NCBI GenBank assembly: GCA_963724365.1
Contig: CAVRUR010000005.1
Coordinates: 1-64,000 of the forward strand
Reading direction: 5' to 3'
Length of the DNA stretch: 64,000 nucleotides
DNA from: JALORV01 sp963724365
Lineage (GTDB): Bacteria > Pseudomonadota > Gammaproteobacteria > Burkholderiales > Burkholderiaceae_F
The position numbers were made by a program, and so were the translations under genes. The notes under the pieces are model-generated. The model was not told where the DNA came from. It searched no databases and worked only from the letters and a program-made list of their open reading frames with translations. Every line of letters starts with the position of its first letter. Within the stretch, counting starts at the first letter, position 1. Shown here in pieces: positions 21,304 through 29,880 of the stretch.

Positions 21304-21504
21304 TCAGCCTCCACCCACCGCGACGACGATCTCGATCCGGTCCTCCGGCTGCAGAACCGTGCCGTCATGCCGGCTGCGCGGAACGATCTCTCCGTTGCGC
21401 TCCACCGCGACTCGCTTGCCTGTGTGCCCGAGAGCGGCGAGCAGTTCTGCAACTGTCACGCGCCCCGACAGCGCATGTGGCTCGCCGTTGAGTCGGATTT
21501 CCAT
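21304..21504 (-). CDS. thiS: Sulfur carrier protein ThiS
   Basis: This 66-residue ubiquitin-fold sulfur carrier ends in Gly-Gly-Gly (VVAVGGG); its C-terminal Gly-Gly is adenylated and thiocarboxylated to hand sulfur to ThiG. The start MEIRLNGEPHAL is typical, and EDRIEIVVAVGG is the diagnostic end. It is the first gene of the minus-strand thiamine run; the promoter should lie in the about 40-bp AT-richer gap before tRNA-Gly (agcagttagatagaattc). Confidence 0.5.
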   Translation of the reverse strand: MEIRLNGEPHALSGRVTVAELLAALGHTGKRVAVERNGEIVPRSRHDGTVLQPEDRIEIVVAVGGG

Positions 21505-21546
21505 GTTTAACGCCTGATTTAGCAGTTAGATAGAATTCTACGCACT

Positions 21547-21620
21547 GCGGGTGTAGTTCAATGGCAGAACGGCAGCTTCCCAAGCTGCATACGAGGGTTC
21601 GATTCCCTTCACCCGCTCCA
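21547..21620 (+). tRNA. tRNA-Gly (CCC anticodon)
   Basis: This 74-nt gene has acceptor arm gcgggtg pairing with cacccgc, a T arm with ggttcgattcc, an anticodon loop reading cttcccaag (anticodon CCC) and an encoded terminal CCA (21618-21620). It closely resembles Escherichia coli glyU. Confidence 0.5.
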
Positions 21621-21732
21621 TCGCTTCAGGCAAGCGGCGCCCCTTTCGGTTGACCGCATCACTTCCCACAGCGCAAGCTTCCCGTAAGTATCCAAGCGCA
21701 TCGTGCGCGACGCCTCCGCGGAGGCAGGCTCC

Positions 21733-23621
21733 ATGCACCAGGACCAGACTCAATCCAGGAAAGTGTCGCCGGCGCTGATCGTTGCGGCGCTGGGCGTTGT
21801 CTACGGCGACATCGGAACCAGCCCGCTGTACGCATTCAAGGAAAGTGTCGGCGGCGATCACGGCGCGGGGGTCGGCCAGACCAGTGTCCTGGGTGTCCTG
21901 TCGATGATCTTCTGGGCGGTGACGCTCGTCGTTTCGATCAAGTATGTGCTGATCGTTCTGCGCGCGAACAATGGCGGCGAAGGAGGCATCCTCGCGCTGC
22001 TGGCGCTGGTCCTGAGGCAGTTGCCGGCCGCGGGGCGCCTGACCGGGGCTGCAGTCGCGTTGGGCTTGTTCGGCGCCGCCATGTTTTACGGTGACAGCGT
22101 GATTACGCCTGCCATCTCGGTCCTGTCGGCGGTCGAGGGGCTCGAGGTGGTGTCGCCCCACTTCAAGGGTTTCGTGATTCCCCTGACGCTGGCGGTGCTG
22201 ATCGTGCTCTTCGCCGTCCAGCGCTCGGGAACGGCCCGTGTCGGCAGCGTGTTCGGCCCGATCATGGTGTTGTGGTTCGGCACCCTGGGTGTGCTCGGAG
22301 CACTGCAGATCGCGCGCGATCCGGGCGTGCTGGCTGCGATCGACCCGGTATACGCCGTCGGTTTCTTCATTGCGCATCCGTGCACTGACGCTGACGGTCA
22401 TGGCGTCCGTGTTTCTGGCAGTGACCGGCGGCGAGGCGCTCTACGCGGACATGGGCCACTTCGGCAGGCGACCCATCCAGATCGCGTGGTTCTGGCTGGT
22501 GATGCCGTGCCTGCTGCTGAATTACTTCGGTCAGGGCAGCCTCGTGCTTCAATCGCCGGACGCCGTCCGCAATCCGTTCTTCCTCCTGGCTCCGCAGTGG
22601 CTGCAGCTGCCCCTTGTGTTGCTGGCAACGGCCGCCACGGTCATCGCATCGCAGGCGGTCATTTCGGGTGCGTTCTCGATCACCAGCCAGGCCATCAAGC
22701 TGGGCTACCTGCCTCGCATGTCGGTGCTGTTCACCTCGGAGACCGCAGCGGGCCAGATCTATGTCCCGTTCGTCAACTGGATGCTGCTGGCGCTCGTGAT
22801 CCTGCTGGTGATCGGATTCGGCAGCTCCTCCAATCTCGCGGCGGCGTACGGTATCGCTGTGGTGAGCACGATGGTCATCACGACGCTGGGAGTGATGGTG
22901 GTGGCACGCTCGCGTTGGGACTGGTCGCCGCTGAAACTGGCGCTGATCCTCGCTGCCGCTGCTGCTGCTGGATGTCGTGTTCCTGGTCGCCAACTCGGCG
23001 AAGATCACCCACGGAGGCTGGTTCCCTCTCGCCTTCGGCGGACTGCTGTTCTTCCTGTTCAGCACGTGGAAGCGCGGTCGCGCGCTGATCAAGGAGGAAA
23101 AGGCACGCGCCGGCCTGGCACTCGAGCCTTTCATGAAGAGCCTCGCTGCCTACCCGCCGCAACGGGTCGAAGGCACTGCAGTCTTCATGTCCGGCGGTGC
23201 GGACGAGGTGCCCCACGCGCTGCTGCACAACCTGAAGCACAACCGTGTCCTGCACGAGCGCGTCATCTTCCTGACGGCGGTGCCGCGGGACATTCCCCGC
23301 GTGGAGCCCGAGGAGGCTGCCGAGATCCGCGATCACGGCGACGGCTGCTATTACGTCAAGGTGTTCCTCGGCTTCAAGGATTCCTACGACATTGCTGACA
23401 TCGCGCACATGCTTGCGCACTACTACAACTTCGAAATGGACCCGAACGCGACCTCCTTCTTCCTGTCGCGTGAGACGGTCCTGACCGGGCGCCGTGGCGG
23501 CATGGCCGACTGGCGCGAACGACTGTTCGGCTGGATGATGCGCAACGCCCAGCCCGCGTCGGACTTCTTTCGAATTCCGCCGAACCGCGTCATCGAGATC
23601 GGAACGCAGATCGTCATTTAG
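21733..23621 (+). CDS. kup: Potassium uptake protein Kup (two frameshifts)
   Basis: This is a KUP-type K+/H+ symporter of the inner membrane with about twelve helices. It begins with the family hallmark GVVYGDIGTSPLYAFKE, followed by NNGGEGGILALLALV and GDSVITPAISVLSAVEG. The C-terminal hydrophilic domain starts near 23080 and ends FFRIPPNRVIEIGTQIVI. The frame moves +1 near 22370-22385 and +1 again near 22950-22976, inside a gctgcc(gct)n run; after the second break DVVFLVANSAKITHGGWFPL resumes. ATG 21733 matches the conserved N-terminus; GTG 21703 would add ten residues. The gene follows tRNA-Gly and is probably monocistronic. Confidence 0.5.
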
Positions 23622-23760
23622 CGTCGTTCGGCTTGCGTGCTGACGCTGTCATGCATGCGGATGCTTGATGATCGTCAGGCCGCGTTGAAGAGGCCTGTTG
23701 GCAGTTGACGGATTGACCCGCGCGTATCATCGATTCAACGGCAGACAAGTCGCGGAGACG

Positions 23761-24678
23761 ATGTTCATGGCCATCGACAGCAAGGCGCTGAAGCAGATCG
23801 GCAAGTGGGTCGAACCATTTCGCGTCACCAACGGAGCGAAGTTCCGTCTGAAATCGATCGACCCGGGCGACACGCTCGGCATCGGTGATGAACACAAGCC
23901 GCAGGCGCAGCAGAGCCTGGCCGATGGCGTGCGCTGGCTCGCCGAGGAGCAGGACAAACTCTACGCGCAGGATCGTCGCTCGCTGTTGCTCGTGTTCCAG
24001 GCGATGGATGCGGCCGGCAAGGATGGCACGATCAAGCACGTGATGAGCGGCGTGAATCCGCAGGGTTGCCAGGTCGTCTCGTTCAAGCAACCGTCGTCCG
24101 AGGAACTTGATCACGACTGGATGTGGCGCGCCTGGCGTGCGCTTCCGGAGCGCGGTCGCATCGGCATCTTCAACCGCTCGTACTACGAGGAGGTGCTGGT
24201 CGTCCGGGTGCACGAGTCCATCCTGGCGACGCAGAAGCTGCCCAAGCCACTAGTGACGAAGAAAATCTTCCGGGAGCGACTGCGCGACATCGCGAACTTC
24301 GAGGACTACCTGACGCGCAACGGCACCACCGTGCTGAAGTTCTTTCTTCACGTCTCGCGCAAAGAGCAGAAGAAGCGCTTCCTCGAACGGATCGAGGACC
24401 CCGAGAAGAACTGGAAGTTCGCGATCGGTGACGTCAAGGAGCGTAGCTACTGGAGCGACTACATGGCGGCCTACGAGGACGCGATCCGCGCGACGGCGAC
24501 GCGGACAGCCCCCTGGTACGTGGTGCCGGCGGACAACAAGTGGTTCATGCGCCTGGTCGTCGTCGCCGCGATCGTCGAGGCGGTGGAGAACATGAAACTC
24601 AGCTACCCCAAGGTCTCCGACGTGCAGAAGGCCGACCTCGGCCGTGCCCGCGAACTGCTGATGACCGAAAAGAGGTAG
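23761..24678 (+). CDS. ppk2: Polyphosphate kinase 2 family protein
   Basis: It transfers phosphate between polyphosphate and nucleotides. The 305-residue product has Walker A VFQAMDAAGKDG, the PPK2 lid and substrate segments GIFNRSYYEEVLVVRVH and FEDYLTRNGTTVLKFFLHVS, and the late motif NWKFAIGDVKERSYWSDYM. It starts at ATG 23761 after cggaga. The pattern fits the polyphosphate:AMP/ADP phosphotransferase group (class III-like), but class cannot be fixed by eye. Reading frame is intact. The neighbouring kup gene is not obviously co-transcribed, with a 139-bp gap. Confidence 0.5.
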   Translation: MFMAIDSKALKQIGKWVEPFRVTNGAKFRLKSIDPGDTLGIGDEHKPQAQQSLADGVRWLAEEQDKLYAQDRRSLLLVFQAMDAAGKDGTIKHVMSGVNPQGCQVVSFKQPSSEELDHDWMWRAWRALPERGRIGIFNRSYYEEVLVVRVHESILATQKLPKPLVTKKIFRERLRDIANFEDYLTRNGTTVLKFFLHVSRKEQKKRFLERIEDPEKNWKFAIGDVKERSYWSDYMAAYEDAIRATATRTAPWYVVPADNKWFMRLVVVAAIVEAVENMKLSYPKVSDVQKADLGRARELLMTEKR

Positions 24679-24716
24679 GACGGACGCCGGCCTCGCCTGC
24701 GCTGGCCGGGCGCCTT

Positions 24717-24809
24717 TCAGGAACCTGCTGCACCAAGCAGCAGCACGACGAGTACGATCAACGCAAAGACGGCGGTCGCGAGGCTGAACACCAGCTTGCC
24801 GGCCTTCAT
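24717..24809 (-). CDS. Small single-helix membrane peptide (30 aa)
   Basis: A 31-codon frame encodes a Lys-containing N-terminus (MKAGK) followed by a hydrophobic helix rich in Val/Leu/Ala to the end. It is too short for most gene callers. Its ATG (24809-24807) overlaps the stop of the reductase gene (24808-24806) as ATGA, the coupling seen in true operons, which is the best evidence for it. I infer a subunit or stabiliser of the membrane reductase, comparable in kind to other tiny subunits of respiratory membrane complexes. No family is recognised. Confidence 0.5.
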   Translation of the reverse strand: MKAGKLVFSLATAVFALIVLVVLLLGAAGS

Positions 24810-26083
24810 CGGAAATCGAAGCGCTCGAAGTGCAGGCGTGCGTCGACGACGCCGCGACCCTTGAGGTGCTGCACGACGGCGTCAAGCAGTGGCGGAGGAC
24901 CGCAGACGTAGATCTCGCGGTTCACGAGTCCTAGTCCGTCGAGCCATGCCCACAGCCGTGTCAGATCGGTGCTCGACACGTGCGTGAAGAGTTCCATGCC
25001 GGGGCGCACTTCGGCGGCGTGCGCCAGCTCGTCCATGTGCAGGGCATCTTCGCCACGCCGGAACAGATACGCCATCTTGATATCGACCTTCGCGCCCAAC
25101 CGGTCGAGCTGGGCCAGGAATGGCGTGATGCCGATGCCTCCCGCGATCCACAACTGCGGCGTGTCCGCCGTGGCCTGGTCAAAGAATGCGCCGAAGGGAC
25201 CTTCCACGCGCGCTGCGAGGCCGACGCTCAGGAGCTGCATCTCGAGCGTGCAGTCACCGAGCGCCTTGATCGTCAGCGTGATGCGCCGACCAAGTACGCC
25301 GCTCACGGTAAACGGGTGATACTCGTTGCAGCTGTGATACTGCTCGCCGCTGTGGAACGCAACGAAGACGTACTGGCCGGGTACGATGTCGAGCGCACGA
25401 TCGAGCGGTTCCAACTCGACCTCGACGCAGGCGTTGGCAGGGTGCTCGACGCGAGCGACGACGTAGCGTCTGCCAGCATCGCGTCGGTAGACCCAGCTGC
25501 GTGCGGCCAGAGCCCCGGCTCCGATCAGCGTAACCGTCCACCATGCCGGCTTCCCGAGGCCGACCATCCACGCCACATGCAGGGCCGTGGCCGCGAACGC
25601 GAGTCCGGTAATGCGGTGCCAGCGCAACCACCGGCGGAAATTCGCGGGGCCGTAGAACGTGACGGCCAGTGGCAGGACGAGCAGTCCGAGTGCGGCCCAA
25701 CCGCTGCCGGCAATCGCGCCCGAGGTCCACGCGCGCGCTGCGATGCCGAACTCTCGCCCGGCCAGGTACGGCCACACGACGGCCAGTGCGTGCGCGAGCA
25801 TGGCCAGATAGGCCAGCAGCCCGAGGACATGGTGCCACGCATACTGGTGATCGAGTCCGCCAAAGCGGGCCGCCAGCCCGCGTGCGCGCACCGTCAACAC
25901 CAGCGACAGCGCAAACACGATCCAGCCGAGCCAGCCGCTGAGCGTGATCCACGCAACCGGGTGCGGCACGCACAGCAGCGCCAGCGCAGTGGCGGACAAC
26001 GCCACGCTTGCAGGCCCGACCCATTGCCCGGGGCGGAACATGCTCGCCAGCAAGGCGGCGCGCAACGGAGAAGCAGCGTTCAT
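24806..26083 (-). CDS. Ferric-reductase-like flavocytochrome
   Basis: This is a 425-residue membrane oxidoreductase. Six helices span residues about 20-210, with paired His ligands for two b hemes in HHVLGLLAYLAMLAHAL and RWHRITGLAFAATALHV. The cytosolic half has an FAD domain (VPGQYVFVAF, YHPFTVSG) and an NAD(P)H domain (AGGIGITPFLAQL, YVCGPPPLLDAV). Electrons should pass from NAD(P)H through FAD and heme across the membrane to ferric iron or another acceptor. A 30-residue membrane peptide is coupled downstream. An extracytoplasmic partner of the MsrP type is not visible nearby. Confidence 0.5.
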   Translation of the reverse strand: MNAASPLRAALLASMFRPGQWVGPASVALSATALALLCVPHPVAWITLSGWLGWIVFALSLVLTVRARGLAARFGGLDHQYAWHHVLGLLAYLAMLAHALAVVWPYLAGREFGIAARAWTSGAIAGSGWAALGLLVLPLAVTFYGPANFRRWLRWHRITGLAFAATALHVAWMVGLGKPAWWTVTLIGAGALAARSWVYRRDAGRRYVVARVEHPANACVEVELEPLDRALDIVPGQYVFVAFHSGEQYHSCNEYHPFTVSGVLGRRITLTIKALGDCTLEMQLLSVGLAARVEGPFGAFFDQATADTPQLWIAGGIGITPFLAQLDRLGAKVDIKMAYLFRRGEDALHMDELAHAAEVRPGMELFTHVSSTDLTRLWAWLDGLGLVNREIYVCGPPPLLDAVVQHLKGRGVVDARLHFERFDFR

Positions 26084-26323
26084 CGGTGAGTGACATCGGG
26101 TGTCGTGTCGACTCTAGCAACCGACCGGACCGCACGCGGCGCAGCCCGACACCCTGCATTGCCGCCCGTCAACGTCCGGCGCTGTTGACGGGCACACGCG
26201 CAGCGTGCCGCCGTAAGGCGCCACGCGCGACCTGACGGTCGAGATAGAGCGCTGGTTTGACTGTGTGCTGAAGCGCAGCCGGGACTTTATTTTGAAGGCA
26301 GCCACCAATACTGACGTGCCTGA

Positions 26324-26968
26324 TCAGGCCGACGTGAACCCCACCCGCTTGTGTGTGCCGTCGCAAAACGGCTTGTTGGACGAGTGGCCGCAGCGGCAAA
26401 GCCACACCTTGTCCGTCACAAAGGTTGTTCCGTCAGCCGCGTGGAACTCCACAGTGCCTTCGACCATCAGTGGACCGTTGAGAATCGGGTTGACCCGCAC
26501 CAACCCCAAGGGTGCCGAGGTCACCGAAACGGGTGCGTTGGCACAGGCACCGGCGTCGGCGAAGCCGCTCCGGTTGTGGCTCCCGTCGCAGAACGGCTTG
26601 TTTGCCGAGGCACCACAGCGGCACAGTGCGACACGCGTGTATTCGACAAGCGTCGCGTGGTCACCGCCGGGAACCGAAACGCGCCCGCGCAGGTAAATCG
26701 GCCCGCGGGGTTGCACCGAGGCGACATTGCGATCGGGTGGCGACTCGAGCGTTCCACCATCGGGTGCCTGCAGCGTCAGTGCGCCGGTTGGGCAACGCGC
26801 GACCACCGCAACGAGGTGCTCGACGCTGGCGTTGTCGGGTTGGATCCAGGGCCTGGCGTCCCGATCGAAGACCTGCGGTGCGCCTCGGACGCACTCTTCC
26901 GCATGGATACAGCGCTTCACGTCGTACCCGACAGTGACGCCTTTGCCCGTGTAGGTGCGCATCGCCAT
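26324..26968 (-). CDS. Fer4_19-like domain plus two CDGSH iron-sulfur domains
   Basis: This is a 214-residue iron-sulfur protein. Residues about 10-65 hold a divergent ferredoxin-like domain (KRCIHAEECVRGAP and ARCPTGAL, four Cys). Two CDGSH (mitoNEET-type) domains follow, with CRCGASANKPFCDGSH and CRCGHSSNKPFCDGTH, each supplying three Cys and one His for a 2Fe-2S cluster. Such proteins are thought to transfer electrons or clusters. Its ATG overlaps the stop of the succinate-semialdehyde dehydrogenase gene (ATGA at 26968), so translation is coupled. The 240 bp downstream of it (26084-26323) holds no gene that I can support. Confidence 0.5.
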   Translation of the reverse strand: MAMRTYTGKGVTVGYDVKRCIHAEECVRGAPQVFDRDARPWIQPDNASVEHLVAVVARCPTGALTLQAPDGGTLESPPDRNVASVQPRGPIYLRGRVSVPGGDHATLVEYTRVALCRCGASANKPFCDGSHNRSGFADAGACANAPVSVTSAPLGLVRVNPILNGPLMVEGTVEFHAADGTTFVTDKVWLCRCGHSSNKPFCDGTHKRVGFTSA

Positions 26969-28449
26969 CAGATGCCGCCGATGCAGACGTATTTCACGAC
27001 CAGGTACTCGTCGATGCCGTACTTCGAGCCTTCGCGGCCGATGCCCGATTGCTTGACGCCTCCGAATGGAGCCACTTCGTTCGAGATGAGCCCGGTGTTG
27101 ACGCCGACCATGCCGCTTTCGAGGCGCTCGGCGACGCGGAACACCCGCGCCACGTCGCGCGAATAGAAGTACGCGGCCAGACCGAATTCGGTCGCGTTGG
27201 CGGCCGCGAGCGCCTGATCCTCGCTCTCGAACCGGAATACCGGCGCCACCGGGCCGAAGGTTTCCTCGCGGGCGACCAGCATGTCGTTTGTCACGTCGGC
27301 CAGCACTGTCGGCTGGAAGAACGTGCCGCCGAGTTCATGCGGCGCGCCACCGGTCAGCACGCGTGCGCCCTTCGCGCGCGCATCGGCTATGTGCGCCTCA
27401 ACCTTGGCGAGCGCGTTGCGGTCGATCAAGGGCCCTTGCTGCACGCCGGCCTCGAAGCCCGAGCCGACCTTGAGGAGCTGGGCCTTGGTGGCAAGTTTCT
27501 CGACAAAGGCGTCGTAAATGCCGGTTTGTGCGTAAAAGCGATTCGTGCACACGCAGGTCTGGCCGGCGTTGCGGTACTTGGAGGCGAGGGCACCGTCAAC
27601 GGCGGCGTCAAGGTCGGCGTCGTCAAAGACAATGAAAGGCGCGTTGCCGCCGAGCTCGAGGGAAAGTTTCTTCAATGTCGGTGCGCTCTGCTGCATCAGG
27701 ATGCGGCCGACCGCGGTCGATCCGGTGAACGAGAGCTTGCGTACGACCGGTGACTCGCACAGGGCCTTGCCGACATTGATCGAGCGCGCCTCGTCGGCGG
27801 GCACGACGTTGAAGACTCCGGGCGGGAAACCGGCGCGCGCCGCCAGCTCGGCCAGGGCCAGCGCCGACAGCGGAGTCTGCTCGGCCGGCTTCACGACCAC
27901 GGTGCAGCCCGCCGCAAGTGCCGGCGCAACCTTGCGCGTGATCATCGCGTTCGGAAAATTCCAAGGCGTGATCGCCGCGGCCACGCCGATCGGCTCCTTG
28001 AAAACCAGCAGGCGCCGGTCATTGGCGACCGTCGGGATCGTGTCGCCGTAGATCCGCTTGGCCTCTTCGGCAAACCATTCGATGAACGAGGCACCGTAGA
28101 CGATCTCGCCGCGGCTTTCGGCCATCGGCTTGCCCTGCTCGGCTGTCATCAGCTTGGCCAGGTCCTCCTGGTGGGCCAGGATCAAGTCGAACCAGGCGCG
28201 CAAGACGGACGCGCGCTCCTTGGCGGTCTTGCGGCGCCATGCGGGCCAGGCCCGGTCGGCAGCGGCGATCGCCTGGTCGGCATCCGAACGGTCGCAGTTG
28301 GCAACATCGGCTATCTTCACGCCGTCTGCCGGATTGGCGACGGCAAACCGTGCGCCCGACGCCGCCGCCTGCCACGCGCCGTCGATGTACGCCTCGGTCC
28401 TGAAAAGCGCCCCGTCTGCCAGCATTGGCATTCCCACTTTCTTCAGCAT
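26968..28449 (-). CDS. gabD: NAD(P)+-dependent succinate-semialdehyde dehydrogenase
   Basis: It oxidises succinic semialdehyde to succinate, the last step of GABA breakdown. The 493-residue product has ITPWNFPNAMITRKVAPALA, SFTGSTAVGR in the cofactor-binding fold, the catalytic Glu in LELGGNAPFIVFDD and the catalytic Cys in NAGQTCVCTNRF. The C-terminal FGGVKQSGIGREGSKYGIDEY is typical of GabD. ATG 28449 has ggagg upstream. No GABA transaminase adjoins; instead a CDGSH protein is coupled downstream. Succinyl-CoA synthetase genes lie 6 kb away. Confidence 0.5.
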   Translation of the reverse strand: MLKKVGMPMLADGALFRTEAYIDGAWQAAASGARFAVANPADGVKIADVANCDRSDADQAIAAADRAWPAWRRKTAKERASVLRAWFDLILAHQEDLAKLMTAEQGKPMAESRGEIVYGASFIEWFAEEAKRIYGDTIPTVANDRRLLVFKEPIGVAAAITPWNFPNAMITRKVAPALAAGCTVVVKPAEQTPLSALALAELAARAGFPPGVFNVVPADEARSINVGKALCESPVVRKLSFTGSTAVGRILMQQSAPTLKKLSLELGGNAPFIVFDDADLDAAVDGALASKYRNAGQTCVCTNRFYAQTGIYDAFVEKLATKAQLLKVGSGFEAGVQQGPLIDRNALAKVEAHIADARAKGARVLTGGAPHELGGTFFQPTVLADVTNDMLVAREETFGPVAPVFRFESEDQALAAANATEFGLAAYFYSRDVARVFRVAERLESGMVGVNTGLISNEVAPFGGVKQSGIGREGSKYGIDEYLVVKYVCIGGI

Positions 28450-28549
28450 GTCTCGCCTCCGGCTATCACTGGCATCAAGAATACTGCCGAAGCGGCGCGG
28501 ACACCGTGCCCGCTAAACTTCCTGCTCATCCTCGGCTACGCGCAGCGAC

Positions 28550-29455
28550 ATGAAGTTCGACAGCCTTGCTCCCGACCTGCAATCCTGGTTCCGCGACATG
28601 ACCAAGCGCGGGACCGGCCGGGACGCGCTGCTGAAGTCGCTGCTCGGTGTGGGCTATCAGGAACGATATGCGCGCGATGCCATCGACGCCGCGTTGAAGG
28701 CGTTGCCGAAGCCTCCGCCGCCGCCGGTCCAGTCGGTGGCCGCGCCCATGGCAGAAGCGATTCCGGCCGTGGCAGGCACGACGCCGTCGCTCACCGAGCA
28801 GCTGGTGCAGATGCCGAACACGATTGCTACTGTGGATCGCGAGATCCACATGCTGTTCGCGCTAACCGCGCCGCGCATCGTGCTGTTCGGCAACCTGCTG
28901 TCCGCCGAAGAATGCGAGCAGATGATCGAGCTGTCGCGCGGCAAGCTGGCGCGGTCCAGTGTCGTCAACAACGAGACCGGGGCCTACGACATCCATCCCC
29001 ACCGCACGAGTGATGGAACCTATTTCGACCGTGGCGAGAACGACCTGATCCGGCGTATCGAACAACGAATTGCCGATCTAGTGCAGTACCCGGAGGAAAA
29101 CGGCGAACCGATCCAGATCCTTCACTACGAGCCCGGCGGAGAATACAAGCCGCACTACGACTACTTCGATCCCAGGCAGCCCGGCAACGAGCAGGTCCTG
29201 ACGCAGGGCGGCCAGCGCATCGCTACCCTGGTGATGTACCTGAACGATGTCGAGACCGGCGGTTCGACGGTGTTCCCCGAAGTTGGCATCGACGTGCTGC
29301 CGCGCCGGGGCAACGCGGTCTATTTCGCCTACTGTTCGGAAACCGGGGCACTCGATTCACGTTCGCTGCACGGCGGCAGTCCGGTCGGTGGCGGAGAAAA
29401 GTGGATAGCCACGAAGTGGTTCCGTGAGCGTCAGTACGTGGGCAGTGGCGCGTGA
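28550..29455 (+). CDS. Prolyl 4-hydroxylase-like 2OG-Fe(II) oxygenase
   Basis: This is a 301-residue oxygenase. Residues 1-60 resemble a small helical substrate-binding domain, followed by a Pro-rich linker. The catalytic jelly roll starts near residue 100: iron ligands are H and D of KPHYDYFDP and H of RSLHGGSPV, and the 2-oxoglutarate Lys lies in GGEKWIATKWFRE. LFGNLLSAEECEQMIELS is the usual P4Hc start. It probably hydroxylates a protein or peptide Pro; the target is unknown. No frameshift and no obvious operon partner. Confidence 0.5.
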   Translation: MKFDSLAPDLQSWFRDMTKRGTGRDALLKSLLGVGYQERYARDAIDAALKALPKPPPPPVQSVAAPMAEAIPAVAGTTPSLTEQLVQMPNTIATVDREIHMLFALTAPRIVLFGNLLSAEECEQMIELSRGKLARSSVVNNETGAYDIHPHRTSDGTYFDRGENDLIRRIEQRIADLVQYPEENGEPIQILHYEPGGEYKPHYDYFDPRQPGNEQVLTQGGQRIATLVMYLNDVETGGSTVFPEVGIDVLPRRGNAVYFAYCSETGALDSRSLHGGSPVGGGEKWIATKWFRERQYVGSGA

Positions 29456-29539
29456 CGCCTGGCGAGCTGACTGGGAACGATCCGGCGGCTGTCGGCGTGG
29501 ACGGTCTGGTTGACGGGAAGAGCTGCGGCAGGAAGATCG

Positions 29540-29615
29540 TGGTGGGCCGTGAAGGATTCGAACCTTCGACCTACGGATTAAGAGTCCGCTGCTCTACCAA
29601 CTGAGCTAACGACCC
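29540..29615 (-). tRNA. tRNA-Lys (CTT anticodon)
   Basis: This 76-nt gene on the minus strand includes encoded CCA. The acceptor stem GGGTCGT pairs with ACGGCCC with one wobble. The anticodon loop CTCTTAA gives CTT, and the T arm is AAGGTTCGAATCCTT. Confidence 0.5.
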
Positions 29616-29642
29616 GACCTTGCTCTTCCTATTCAACCATAT

Positions 29643-29718
29643 TGGTAGGTCGTGCGGGATTCGAACCTGCGACCAACGGATTAAAAGTCCGCTGCTCTAC
29701 CAGCTGAGCTAACGACCC
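29643..29718 (-). tRNA. tRNA-Lys (TTT anticodon)
   Basis: This 76-nt gene lies upstream of and in tandem with tRNA-Lys(CTT), with a 27-bp spacer. The anticodon loop is CTTTTAA, anticodon TTT. The D and anticodon arms are nearly identical to the other copy, pointing to duplication. The 3' acceptor strand reads ACGACCT, so the first pair is G-U instead of G-C. CCA is encoded (29643-29645). Confidence 0.5.
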
Positions 29719-29880
29719 GAGTCCTTTGACATGCTCTGCGATGCCCGCGATCTCGGGACTGGATATCGGGGGGCGCGATGGACGTCGTCTTGACGGCCGA
29801 CCGCATCGACAGCATGAAATTATGCCGATCGACAGCGTACGGGTCAAACTGGTGCATGCCTGCGCGCCCGGAAGCACTGA

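Noticed and set aside
22950..22976. Short gct-repeat in kup as a phase-variation switch
   Set aside because: The trinucleotide run is too short, and a triplet repeat would not shift frame; a second unrelated shift occurs upstream in the same gene, favouring sequence error.
24980..26089. 369-codon plus-strand ORF opposite the flavocytochrome
   Set aside because: Mirror frame of a gene with heme, FAD and NAD motifs; no domain of its own.
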